Shown: in pieces, positions 25,146 through 32,695 of the stretch
How positions within the stretch are numbered: position 1 is the stretch's first letter
How the letters are laid out: each line of letters opens with the position of its first letter
NCBI GenBank assembly: GCA_029259695.1
Contig: JAJDEQ010000139.1
Location: 1 to 52,387, forward strand
Source of the DNA: Planctomycetota bacterium
GTDB taxonomy: Bacteria; Planctomycetota; B15-G4
Direction of reading: 5' to 3'
Length of the DNA stretch: 52,387 nt
Translations under genes and position numbers: made by a program
Notes under the pieces: generated by a model
Databases searched by the model: none
Told to the model about the DNA's origin: nothing
What the model saw: the letters and a program-made list of their open reading frames with translations, nothing else

Positions 25146-28079
25146 ATGAAGCTGACGCCCCCTCGTGCCCCGGCCGTGTCCGCGATCGCCCTCGCCTGGA
25201 CCGCGCTGCTCGTCACCGCGCCCCCCGCGGACGCACGAGTCCCGACCGCCGACGAGCCGATGGTGACGCGTGCCGTCGTGAACCCGGCCCCCGCCGCCGG
25301 CACGACGCCCGACCCGAGCGCCGACGCGCGCAAGGGCAAGGGCCGCTTCCCGTTCGAGGAGAGCGTGCTCGGCAACGGGCTGCGCGTGATCTCGCTCGAG
25401 GACCACAGCGCGCCGATCGTCGCCGTGCAGCTCTGGTACCACGTGGGCAGCAAGGACGAGCATCCCGAGCGCCAGGGCTTCGCCCACATGTTCGAGCACA
25501 TGATGTTCCGCGGCACCGACCGCCTGGGCCCCAAGGACCACTTCGAGTACATCCGCGGCACGGGCGGCAACACCAACGCCTACACGTCCTTCGACCAGAC
25601 GGTCTACGTGCAGGAGTTCCCCAGCAACCAGCTGGAGATGGTGCTGTGGCTCGAGGCCGAGCGCATGGCGTCGCTGAAGATCGACGAGGGCGGCTTCGCC
25701 ACCGAGCGCAAGGTGGTCGAGGAGGAACGCCGCCTGGGGCTGAACCAGCCCTACGGCTCGATGTTGGAGCAGGTACTGGAAGGCCTGTTCAACGAGCACC
25801 CCTACCGCTGGTCGCCGATCGGCAAGATCGAACACCTGCGCGCCTCGACCGTCGACGACATCCAGCACTTCTGGGACACGTACTACGTGCCCAACAACGC
25901 CACGCTGGTGGTCGTGGGCGACGTGGAGCACGACCAGGTGCGCGCCCTGGCCGGCAAGTACTTCGGCTGGATCCCGCGCTGCCCCGAGCCGCCGCGGGTC
26001 ACGATCGTGGAACCGCCGCAGACGGAGGGCAGGACGTTCGACCTGCAGGACGACAACGCGCCCGTGCCGCTCACCGGCATCGCCTTCCACACGGTGCCCG
26101 AGAAGCACCCCGACGCCCTGCCGCTGAACATGCTGATGCAGATCCTGGGTGGTGGTGAGAGCAGCCGACTGTACGTGGACATCGTGCGCCGCAAGGAGGT
26201 CGGCGTGGTCGGTCTGGGGGCCCACGCCACCTTCGAGCAGGCGGGCCTGGCCATCTGCGGCGGCATGACCATGCCCTTCGGCGACACCGACGCGGTGCAG
26301 GCCGCCATCTGGGAGCAGATCGACGAGGTGCGCGAGAACGGCGTGACCGACGACGAGCTCGAGAAGGTGCGCAACCAGCTCTACCGCAACGACGTGGCCG
26401 AGTCGCTCACCATCGCCAGCAAGGCCAACGCGCTGGGCAACGCCGCGGTGATCCTGGGTGACACGCAGCTCGCCAACACCTACCTGGAACGCGTGATGGC
26501 CGTCAGCACCGACGACATCCAGCGCGTGGCCAACACCTACCTGCAGCGCGAGCGGGCCAACACCATGACGGTCAAGCCCACGCTCATGAGCACACTCAAG
26601 GGCGTGCTCTCGGCCGCCAGTGCCGCGGGTGGCGGCGAGGCCGAGGACGAGGGCGACGACGAGGAAGAGGTGGAAGGCGGCGTCCGCGCGGTCGCCACCG
26701 GCCCCAAGGCCGACGCCGAGCGTCCCGAGTGGATGGGCGACGCGCCCCCCGTGGCCGACCCGCTCGACGCCGACCTGTCCCTGGGCGGCGTGGCACGCAC
26801 GCTCGACAACGGACTCAAGCTGGTCGTGGTGGAGAACCACGAGGTGCCGTGGGTCAGCTCCACCCTGCGCCTGCGCCCGGGTGCCTACACCGAGGGCAGC
26901 GAACGCCCCGGCACCGCGTCGATGGCCCTGAACATGATCACCCGCGGCACGTTCGTGCGCGACGCCGAGGAAATGGCCGTCGAGCTGGAGAGCCACGGCA
27001 TCTCGATCTCGGCCAGCGCCGGACACGACGGCGCCTCGGTGAACCTCTCGGGTGTGAAGAAGGAGTTCGGACGCACCGTGCGCCTGATGTCCGAGGTGGT
27101 GCAGGTGCCCGCCTTCGACGGCAAGGAGTTCAAGACGCTGCGCGACCAGTTGAGCACCGGCAAGACGGTCGAGGAGAAGACGCCCTCGTCCATCGCCACC
27201 CGCGAGTTCGACCGCGCCCTGTGGGGCAACCATCCCTACGCCCGCCCCTCCGACGGCACGGCGGACGACCTCAAGCAACTCGACGTCGAGCAACTCGAGG
27301 CGTGGTGGACCACCTGGGCCGCTCCCGAACACGCCGTGCTCTACGTGGCCGGTGACATCACCGCGGACGAAGCGTTCGAGACCGCCAACCGCTACCTCGG
27401 CAGCTGGGAGGGCGAAGGCGAGGCACCCAACGTGGAGATCCCCGCGGTCAAGCCGCCCAAGGGCACGCGCATCCTGCTGGTCGACACCCCGGGTGCGATC
27501 CAGAGCGAGATCCGGGCGGGCCACGAGGGCATCACCCGCGACCACGACCTGTATCCCACCGGCGTCGTGCTCAGCCAGGTCTTCGGCGGCGGCTTCAACA
27601 GCCGGCTCAACGACGTCATCCGCGTGCAGAAGGGACTCACCTACGGCGCACGGGGCGGCCTCTCGAGTTCGCGCTTCGGCGGGTCCTTCACGGTGAGCAC
27701 GTTCACCAAGACGCCCACCACGGCCGAGACGGTGCAGGCGGTGATCGACGAGGTGAAGCGCATGCGCGACGAGCCGCCCAGCGAGAAGGAGCTGAGCCAG
27801 GCCGTGTCGTACATGGCCGGCAGCTTCGCCGGCACCCTGGAGACCCCCCAGGCCGTGGCCGGTCGGCTGTGGACCCTGGAGGTCAACGACCTGCCCGGGA
27901 ACTACTGGGACGAGTACCTGAAGCGCATCGCCGCCACCAGCTCGGAGGACGTGGCCCGCGCCGCGGACGAACTGCTCGACCCCGAGCGGCTGGTGATCGT
28001 GGTCGTGGGCGACGCGGACAAGGTGCGCGAGCAGCTCGAGGAGATCGCCCCGGTGGAGGTCGTCAGCTCGGGCGGCTGA
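25146..28079 (+). CDS. Two-domain M16 (insulinase-like) zinc peptidase, exported
   Basis: The 977-residue product has a signal peptide (about 1-30, ending PPADA) and two M16 halves. The first carries the inverted zinc motif HMFEH at 114-118 within QGFAHMFEHMMFRG, and a downstream glutamate cluster (VVEEERRLGLNQPYG, about 190-205) suits the third ligand position. The halves are joined by an acidic linker (GGGEAEDEGDDEEEVEGG, about 495-515). The second half keeps the fold (LKLVVVENHEVPWVS, LVDTPGAIQSEIRAGHEG, GGGFNSRLNDVIR) but reads GTASMALNMITRGTF where the zinc motif would be, so it is non-catalytic. This is the usual single-chain arrangement of periplasmic PqqL/YmxG-like peptidases, degrading or processing peptides. 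ATG 25146; no promoter is certain. Confidence 0.9.
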   Translation: MKLTPPRAPAVSAIALAWTALLVTAPPADARVPTADEPMVTRAVVNPAPAAGTTPDPSADARKGKGRFPFEESVLGNGLRVISLEDHSAPIVAVQLWYHVGSKDEHPERQGFAHMFEHMMFRGTDRLGPKDHFEYIRGTGGNTNAYTSFDQTVYVQEFPSNQLEMVLWLEAERMASLKIDEGGFATERKVVEEERRLGLNQPYGSMLEQVLEGLFNEHPYRWSPIGKIEHLRASTVDDIQHFWDTYYVPNNATLVVVGDVEHDQVRALAGKYFGWIPRCPEPPRVTIVEPPQTEGRTFDLQDDNAPVPLTGIAFHTVPEKHPDALPLNMLMQILGGGESSRLYVDIVRRKEVGVVGLGAHATFEQAGLAICGGMTMPFGDTDAVQAAIWEQIDEVRENGVTDDELEKVRNQLYRNDVAESLTIASKANALGNAAVILGDTQLANTYLERVMAVSTDDIQRVANTYLQRERANTMTVKPTLMSTLKGVLSAASAAGGGEAEDEGDDEEEVEGGVRAVATGPKADAERPEWMGDAPPVADPLDADLSLGGVARTLDNGLKLVVVENHEVPWVSSTLRLRPGAYTEGSERPGTASMALNMITRGTFVRDAEEMAVELESHGISISASAGHDGASVNLSGVKKEFGRTVRLMSEVVQVPAFDGKEFKTLRDQLSTGKTVEEKTPSSIATREFDRALWGNHPYARPSDGTADDLKQLDVEQLEAWWTTWAAPEHAVLYVAGDITADEAFETANRYLGSWEGEGEAPNVEIPAVKPPKGTRILLVDTPGAIQSEIRAGHEGITRDHDLYPTGVVLSQVFGGGFNSRLNDVIRVQKGLTYGARGGLSSSRFGGSFTVSTFTKTPTTAETVQAVIDEVKRMRDEPPSEKELSQAVSYMAGSFAGTLETPQAVAGRLWTLEVNDLPGNYWDEYLKRIAATSSEDVARAADELLDPERLVIVVVGDADKVREQLEEIAPVEVVSSGG

Positions 28080-28124
28080 CGGCGCCGTCTGCGCACTCGC
28101 GGCGGCAGGTCACCGTAGCGCCGG

Positions 28125-28154
28125 TTGAGCGCCTCCCCCCCGGTGGCGTAACGT
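28125..28154 (+). promoter_or_regulatory. Candidate promoter for aconitase
   Basis: TTGAGC (28125-28130) and TAACGT (28149-28154) are 18 bases apart in the gap between the M16 peptidase and aconitase genes. A start about 28161 would leave a leader of some 36 bases. The -35 is good, the -10 moderate. Confidence 0.45.
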
Positions 28155-28196
28155 GCAGGGATCCGGACCCTCACGACACCCACGCGGCCGCGAACC

Positions 28197-30494
28197 ATGA
28201 CCGACATCAGCCCGTCCGACATCGCCACGATCTACTCCGGCCTGGCCGACCGCCACGCCCGCTGGCGGGAGCGCTTCGGTCGTCCGCTGACCCTGGCCGA
28301 GAAGGTCCTTTGCGCGCACCTGTCCGATCAGGACGGGCCGGCGCCCGAACGCGGCAAGAGCTACGCCAACCTGCAGCCCGACCGGGTCGCCATGCAGGAC
28401 GCCACGGCCCAGATGGCCCTGTTGCAGTTCGCCATGACCGGCCGTCCCCACGTGGCGGTGCCCAGCACGATCCACTGCGACCACCTGATCCGCGCGCGGG
28501 TCGGCAAGGACCAGGACCTGGCCGAGGCCAACCGTGAGAACGCCGAGGTCTACGCCTTCCTCAAGTCGGCCGGCGCCAAGTTCGGCGCGGGCTTCTGGGA
28601 GCCGGGGTCGGGGATCATCCACCAGGTCGTGCTGGAGAACTACGCGTTCCCCGGCGGCATGATGATCGGCACCGACAGTCACACCCCCAACGCGGGTGGC
28701 CTCGGGATGGTCGCCGTGGGCGTGGGCGGCGCCGACGCCATGGAGGTCATGGCCGGACTGCCCTTCACCGTGCGCTGGCCCAAGCTGATCGGCGTGCAGC
28801 TCAAGGGCAGCCTCGACGGCTGGTCGTCCCCCAAGGACGTGATCCTCAAGGTGTGCGAACTGCTCACCGTGAAGGGCGGCACCGGCGCGATCGTCGAGTA
28901 CTTCAGCGACGGCAGCGAGGGTTCGGGCACCGCGTCGATCTCGTGCACGGGCAAGGGCACGGTGTGCAACATGGGCGCCGAGCTGGGGGCGACCACGTCG
29001 CTGTTCCCGTTCGACGAACACATGGCGGGCTACCTCGCGTCCACCGGCCGCGCCGAGATCGCCGAGTTGGCCCGGGACCACGCCGAACTGCTGCGCGCCG
29101 ACCCGGAGGTGGCGCGGGATCCCGAGCGCTACTTCGATCAGGTCGTCGAGATCGACCTGGATCAGTTGCCGCCCATGATCGTCGGGCCGCACACGCCCGA
29201 CCTGGCCCGCTCGCTCGACGCGCTCGGCGACGAGGCCAAGCGCGAGCAGTGGCCGCTGGAGATCAAGGCCGCCCTGATCGGCTCGTGCACCAACTCGTCC
29301 TACGAGGACATGGATCGCGTGGCCGCCCTGGCGCGCCAGGCCAAGGACAAGGGCCTGGAGCTGAAGACGCCGCTGATGGTGACGCCCGGCAGCAACACCG
29401 TCGACGCCACGATCCGGCGGGATGGGCAGATGGAAGCGCTGGAGAGCATCGGCGCCACCGTGCTGGCCAACGCCTGCGGCCCCTGCATCGGCCAGTGGCA
29501 ACGGGACGACATCGACAAGGGCGACAGCAACACCATCGTGACCTCGTTCAACCGCAACTTCAGCGGGCGCAACGACGGCAACCACCAGACGCTGGCCTTC
29601 ATCTCCAGTCCCGACGTCGTCGTGGCCCTGGCGCTCGCCGGGCGCCTGGACTTCGATCCGCGTCGCGACACGCTGACCAACGCGTCGGGCGACGAGGTGC
29701 GCCTCGACCCGCCCACCGGAGACGAGCTGCCGGCCGACGGCTTCGCCCCCACCAGCGAGGGCTACGTGGGCCCGCCGGCCGACGGCAGCGGCGTCGACCT
29801 GGACGTGGCCCCCGGCAGCGAACGACTGCAACTGCTCGACCCGTTCGCGCCGATCACACCCGATCAGCTGCGCGACCTGCCGGTGCTGGTCAAGGTCAAG
29901 GGCAAGTGCACCACCGACCACATCTCGGCCGCCGGTCCGTGGCTGCGCTTCCGCGGCCACCTGCAGAACATCTCCGACAACTGCTTCCTCGGCGCCACCA
30001 ACGCCTTCACCGGAGAACAGGGCAAGGGCCTCAACGTGCTCACCGGTGAGCGCGGCCAGAGCTACCCCGAGATCGGCAAGGCCTATCGCGCCGCCCGCCA
30101 GGGCTGGGTCGCCGTGGGTGACGTGAACTACGGCGAGGGCAGCAGCCGCGAGCACGCCGCCATGTCACCGCGCTACCTCGGTTGCCGCGCCGTGTTGGCC
30201 CGCAGCTTCGCGCGCATCGCCGAGACGAACCTGAAGAAGCAGGGCGCGTTGCCGCTGCAGTTCGTCGACGCGGCGGCGTGGGGCCTGATCCGCGAGACCG
30301 ATCGCCTGAGCTTCGACGGCATCGACAGCCTGTCGCCGGGCAGCAGCGTGACCGTCACCGCCACCCACGAGGACGGCGGCAGCGACAGCTTCGAGTGCAG
30401 CCACACCCTCAATCCGCTCCAGATCGAGTGGTTCCGGGCCGGCTCGGCACTGAACCACCTGCGCGCGCAGGGCGCCGAGGCCGCGCTGGTCTGA
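28197..30494 (+). CDS. acn: Aconitate hydratase (mitochondrial-type)
   Basis: The 765-residue product interconverts citrate and isocitrate in the TCA cycle through a [4Fe-4S] cluster. Length and layout match the eukaryotic-mitochondrial/AcnA-like subfamily of about 750-780 residues, not AcnB. Cluster cysteines are visible in IGSCTNSSYEDM (about 362) and ANACGPCIGQW (about 424-430). Substrate-binding segments include TIHCDHLI, GIIHQVVLENYAFPGGMMIG, GTDSHTPNAGGLGM and GKCTTDHISAAGPW. The C-terminal swivel domain contains NYGEGSSREHAAMSPRYLG. Start ATG 28197, just after a promoter-like pair at 28125-28154. The gene stands alone; no other TCA gene is nearby. High confidence. Confidence 0.97.
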   Translation: MTDISPSDIATIYSGLADRHARWRERFGRPLTLAEKVLCAHLSDQDGPAPERGKSYANLQPDRVAMQDATAQMALLQFAMTGRPHVAVPSTIHCDHLIRARVGKDQDLAEANRENAEVYAFLKSAGAKFGAGFWEPGSGIIHQVVLENYAFPGGMMIGTDSHTPNAGGLGMVAVGVGGADAMEVMAGLPFTVRWPKLIGVQLKGSLDGWSSPKDVILKVCELLTVKGGTGAIVEYFSDGSEGSGTASISCTGKGTVCNMGAELGATTSLFPFDEHMAGYLASTGRAEIAELARDHAELLRADPEVARDPERYFDQVVEIDLDQLPPMIVGPHTPDLARSLDALGDEAKREQWPLEIKAALIGSCTNSSYEDMDRVAALARQAKDKGLELKTPLMVTPGSNTVDATIRRDGQMEALESIGATVLANACGPCIGQWQRDDIDKGDSNTIVTSFNRNFSGRNDGNHQTLAFISSPDVVVALALAGRLDFDPRRDTLTNASGDEVRLDPPTGDELPADGFAPTSEGYVGPPADGSGVDLDVAPGSERLQLLDPFAPITPDQLRDLPVLVKVKGKCTTDHISAAGPWLRFRGHLQNISDNCFLGATNAFTGEQGKGLNVLTGERGQSYPEIGKAYRAARQGWVAVGDVNYGEGSSREHAAMSPRYLGCRAVLARSFARIAETNLKKQGALPLQFVDAAAWGLIRETDRLSFDGIDSLSPGSSVTVTATHEDGGSDSFECSHTLNPLQIEWFRAGSALNHLRAQGAEAALV

Positions 30495-30512
30495 CCCCGG
30501 CGTCGGTCGCAG

Positions 30513-30541
30513 TGGACCGGCCGCGTGTCGGGGCCGACAAT
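30513..30541 (+). promoter_or_regulatory. Possible promoter for tRNA-Leu
   Basis: TGGACC (30513-30518) and GACAAT (30536-30541) are separated by 17 bases, 50 bases before the tRNA. Matches are four of six in each box, so the call is tentative. Confidence 0.3.
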
Positions 30542-30590
30542 GCAGGCGTGGCGCGGCGCGGCCAGCGGCCGGAGCACAGCGCCCACCCGT

Positions 30591-30674
30591 GCGAGGGTGG
30601 CGGAATGGCAGACGCGCCGGATTTAGGATCCGGTGGGGTGACCCGTGGGGGTTCGAATCCCCCTCCTCGCACCA
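30591..30674 (+). tRNA. tRNA-Leu (anticodon UAG), CCA encoded
   Basis: The acceptor GCGAGGG pairs with TCCTCGC (last pair G-T). The anticodon stem CCGGA/TCCGG encloses loop TTTAGGA with anticodon TAG, which reads CUA/CUN leucine codons. A long variable arm (TGGGGTGACCCG region) marks a type II tRNA. The T arm is GGGGG-TTCGAAT-CCCCC, followed by discriminator A and a genome-encoded CCA. No intron. It is read rightward just after aconitase. Confidence 0.95.
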
Positions 30675-30676
30675 AT

Positions 30677-30711
30677 CCGCCGCCCCGGCGCGCAGCACCG
30701 GGGTGCGGCGG
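30677..30711. terminator. GC-rich hairpin between tRNA-Leu and the convergent membrane gene
   Basis: CCGCCGC-CCCGG (30677-30688) can pair with CCGGG(g)(t)GCGGCGG (30698-30711), 12 pairs with a small bulge and a 9-base loop. It begins three bases after the tRNA CCA and ends just before the stop of the leftward gene. There is no T tract. It may terminate both transcripts. Confidence 0.45.
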
Positions 30712-30713
30712 TG

Positions 30714-31118
30714 TCAGCGCAGGTAGCCGACCAGCACCGCGTTGTTGTAGATGTGCACGCCGACGATCGGCATGTAGATCGCAAAGGCCGCGACGCTGGC
30801 GATGCGCGCGTGGGTGTGACGCGCGCGGTGGACGACCCACAGCATGCACACCCCGGTCAGGATGATCTTGGCGAAGACGAACAGGCTCTCGCCGCCGTGG
30901 GCCTGGAGCCAGCTCATGGCCGGGTTGATCTCCACGCCGCGCCCCGTGCGCAGGTAGAGCACGGTGGCCAGCGAGTCCATGGCGGACAGGAACATGACCA
31001 GCATGGCGACCGTGTTGGCCGGCATGCCAAACAGGAGGCGGTCTTTGGGCGCGACTGCGGACGAAGCGGCACCGCAGGTACACGCTTGCGACCGGACCAG
31101 GGGTGGGTGGGTGGACAT
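30714..31118 (-). CDS. Small DUF5658-like membrane protein
   Basis: The 134-residue product has a hydrophilic N-terminus with a CTCG pair, then three to four hydrophobic helices (about 34-55, 80-98, 105-132). The phrase LSAMDSLATVLYLRTGRGVEINPAM matches the family logic of DUF5658 ('...lDavlTl..l..g..E.NPlm'), followed by a second helix with FVFAKIILTGVCM. Function of the family is unknown. Start ATG 31118 follows GGAGAAGG, a good ribosome-binding site. It is convergent with tRNA-Leu and co-directional with the ferredoxin gene, 160 bases downstream of that gene's stop. Family assignment is from memory of the pattern. Confidence 0.65.
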   Translation of the reverse strand: MSTHPPLVRSQACTCGAASSAVAPKDRLLFGMPANTVAMLVMFLSAMDSLATVLYLRTGRGVEINPAMSWLQAHGGESLFVFAKIILTGVCMLWVVHRARHTHARIASVAAFAIYMPIVGVHIYNNAVLVGYLR

Positions 31119-31278
31119 GGCCTTCTCCGGCGTCGTCCATCAGGGATCGACGTCGGGGTGGGGCGACTTGACGACGCTGCCGAAGCGTCAGCGAAGGCGC
31201 ACGGATCGGCACGCGGGGCCCCTCCCCGCCTGCCGCGTCAGCGCCCGCCCGGGGCTCCCGGCCCGAACACGGCCGGGA

Positions 31279-31698
31279 TCAGTGCTCCTCGCTGACCAGA
31301 TTCCGGTTCCACGACGGGATCCGCACCAGCACGGGCGCCGAGCCGTCAGGCACCGTCTGGCAGGCGAGCCGCGAGGTGTCGGAGAGCCCCGGGGCGTTGT
31401 CGAGCATGTCCTCCTCGTCATCGGAGGACTCGTTGCACGACTCGAGGCCGGACTCGACGTGCACGTGGCAGGTCGAGCAGGCGCAGACGCCACCGCAAGC
31501 GTGATCGACGTCGACCCCGGCCCCCAGGGCGATGTCGAGCAGGCTGCCCGGCAAGCCGTCGTGACCGTAGGGGAAGGCGGCCGGGTCGGCCTGCACTTCG
31601 ACTTCCTTGCCCGAATCCTCGAGCAGGAAGACGACCTTGTACGGCTCGGTGGGCAGGTTGGCCTGCACCTCGGGGATGTAGGGGTTGCTGCCACCCAT
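31279..31698 (-). CDS. [2Fe-2S] ferredoxin, adrenodoxin/ISC type
   Basis: The 139-residue product carries the plant/vertebrate-like [2Fe-2S] fold with ligands C-x5-C-x2-C in HACGGVCACSTCHVHV and the fourth cysteine in RLACQTV. This spacing and the acidic helix between (ESGLESCNESSDDEEDML) match ISC-type ferredoxins (Fdx), which feed electrons to Fe-S cluster assembly or P450-like partners. It is longer than E. coli Fdx (111) because of an N-terminal extension. ATG 31698 is placed behind a clear promoter (31746-31774). No isc genes adjoin, so the partner is unknown. The divergent ABC operon shares the intergenic region. Confidence 0.9.
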   Translation of the reverse strand: MGGSNPYIPEVQANLPTEPYKVVFLLEDSGKEVEVQADPAAFPYGHDGLPGSLLDIALGAGVDVDHACGGVCACSTCHVHVESGLESCNESSDDEEDMLDNAPGLSDTSRLACQTVPDGSAPVLVRIPSWNRNLVSEEH

Positions 31699-31745
31699 GG
31701 CTGTCCAGGACTCCGCCGGTGAAGAAAGGAACGTGTCGAACGCGG

Positions 31746-31774
31746 AAGATAGCCGGAGGACGGGGGGCGCACAA
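31746..31774 (-). promoter_or_regulatory. Promoter of the ferredoxin gene
   Basis: On the minus strand TTGTGC (31774-31769) and TATCTT (31751-31746) are 17 bases apart. Transcription would start near 31739, giving a leader of about 40 bases to the ATG at 31698. Confidence 0.6.
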
Positions 31775-31800
31775 CGCGAAGCGGGCCAACGCGCCGGACG

Positions 31801-31830
31801 TTCGACCCGCCCCGAGCCGCTGCCTACAAT
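31801..31830 (+). promoter_or_regulatory. Promoter of the ABC exporter operon
   Basis: TTCGAC (31801-31806) and TACAAT (31825-31830) are 18 bases apart. The start would lie near 31837, 46 bases before the ATG. It is divergent from the ferredoxin promoter, with only 26 bases between their -35 boxes. Confidence 0.6.
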
Positions 31831-31882
31831 CCGCCCGCGGCCAGCCCCTGCCGCCCACACCCGCCCTCCCGAAGGGGAGCCC

Positions 31883-32695
31883 ATGACCGCCCCCGAGACC
31901 AGCCCCCTCGAGCACGGAGGCACGTCCGCCCCGAGGCGCCCCCCGGGGGGCGCCATCGACGTGCGGGGGCTGTCCAAGGCGTTCGACCACCTGCGCGCCG
32001 TATCCCAGGTGGACCTGGCGCTGGCACCCGGTGAGATCGTGGGGCTGGTCGGTGTGAACGGCGCCGGCAAGACCACCCTGCTGCGCATGCTGGCCGGCAT
32101 CCTCCAAGCCGACGAGGGCCACATCGCCATCGGCGGGCACGTGATGGGGCCGGATGCCGTCGAAGCCCGTCGGCGGCTCGCCTTCGTGCCCGACACACCC
32201 AACCTGTTCGAGTCACTCACGGTGCTCGAGCACCTGCTGTTCATCGCCGAGGTCTACGGCGTCCCCGAGCCGCAGCCGGCCATCGACGCCTTGCTCGACG
32301 AGTTCGAGCTGACCGACAAGTGCCACGCCACCGCGGCCAGCCTGTCCCGCGGCATGCGCCAGAAGGTGACCATCTGCTGCGCGTTCCTGCACCGACCGGA
32401 AGTGCTGCTGCTCGACGAACCGCTCACCGGCCTCGACCCCCTGGGCCGCAAGAACATGCGCGACGCCATCTCGGCCCGCGCGGGCGCAGGCGCCGCGGTG
32501 CTGATCTCGTCACACCAGCTCGAAGTCGTGGAGCAGCTCTCCCACCGCTTCGTGATCCTCCACGCCGGAGAGGTGCGCCTCAGCGGCACGCGCGAGGAAG
32601 TGCTCGCTCGCCAGGACTCCCTGGAGGACATCTTCCTGCGCGCCACCGACGAGCGAGGTACCCAGGGCGACCCGGCGTCGAGTGACGCGGGTTGA
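31883..32695 (+). CDS. ABC transporter ATP-binding protein
   Basis: The 270-residue product is an ABC-type ATPase of the CcmA/ABC-2 exporter class. Walker A GVNGAGKTT lies at 57-65, Q-loop region FVPDTPNLFE near 101-110, signature LSRGMRQ at 154-160, Walker B VLLLDEPLTGLDP at 174-186 and the switch histidine in LISSHQLEVVE. The ribosome-binding site AAGGGGAG precedes ATG 31883. The stop overlaps the TTG start of the permease gene (TTGA), so subunits are co-translated. The partner's membrane part resembles an exporter permease; the substrate is unknown. Confidence 0.93.
   Translation: MTAPETSPLEHGGTSAPRRPPGGAIDVRGLSKAFDHLRAVSQVDLALAPGEIVGLVGVNGAGKTTLLRMLAGILQADEGHIAIGGHVMGPDAVEARRRLAFVPDTPNLFESLTVLEHLLFIAEVYGVPEPQPAIDALLDEFELTDKCHATAASLSRGMRQKVTICCAFLHRPEVLLLDEPLTGLDPLGRKNMRDAISARAGAGAAVLISSHQLEVVEQLSHRFVILHAGEVRLSGTREEVLARQDSLEDIFLRATDERGTQGDPASSDAG

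Noticed and set aside
25077..27545. 822-codon open frame opposite the M16 peptidase
   Set aside because: GC-rich antisense frame with His/Val/Gly-biased translation and no domain; the peptidase on the other strand is certain.
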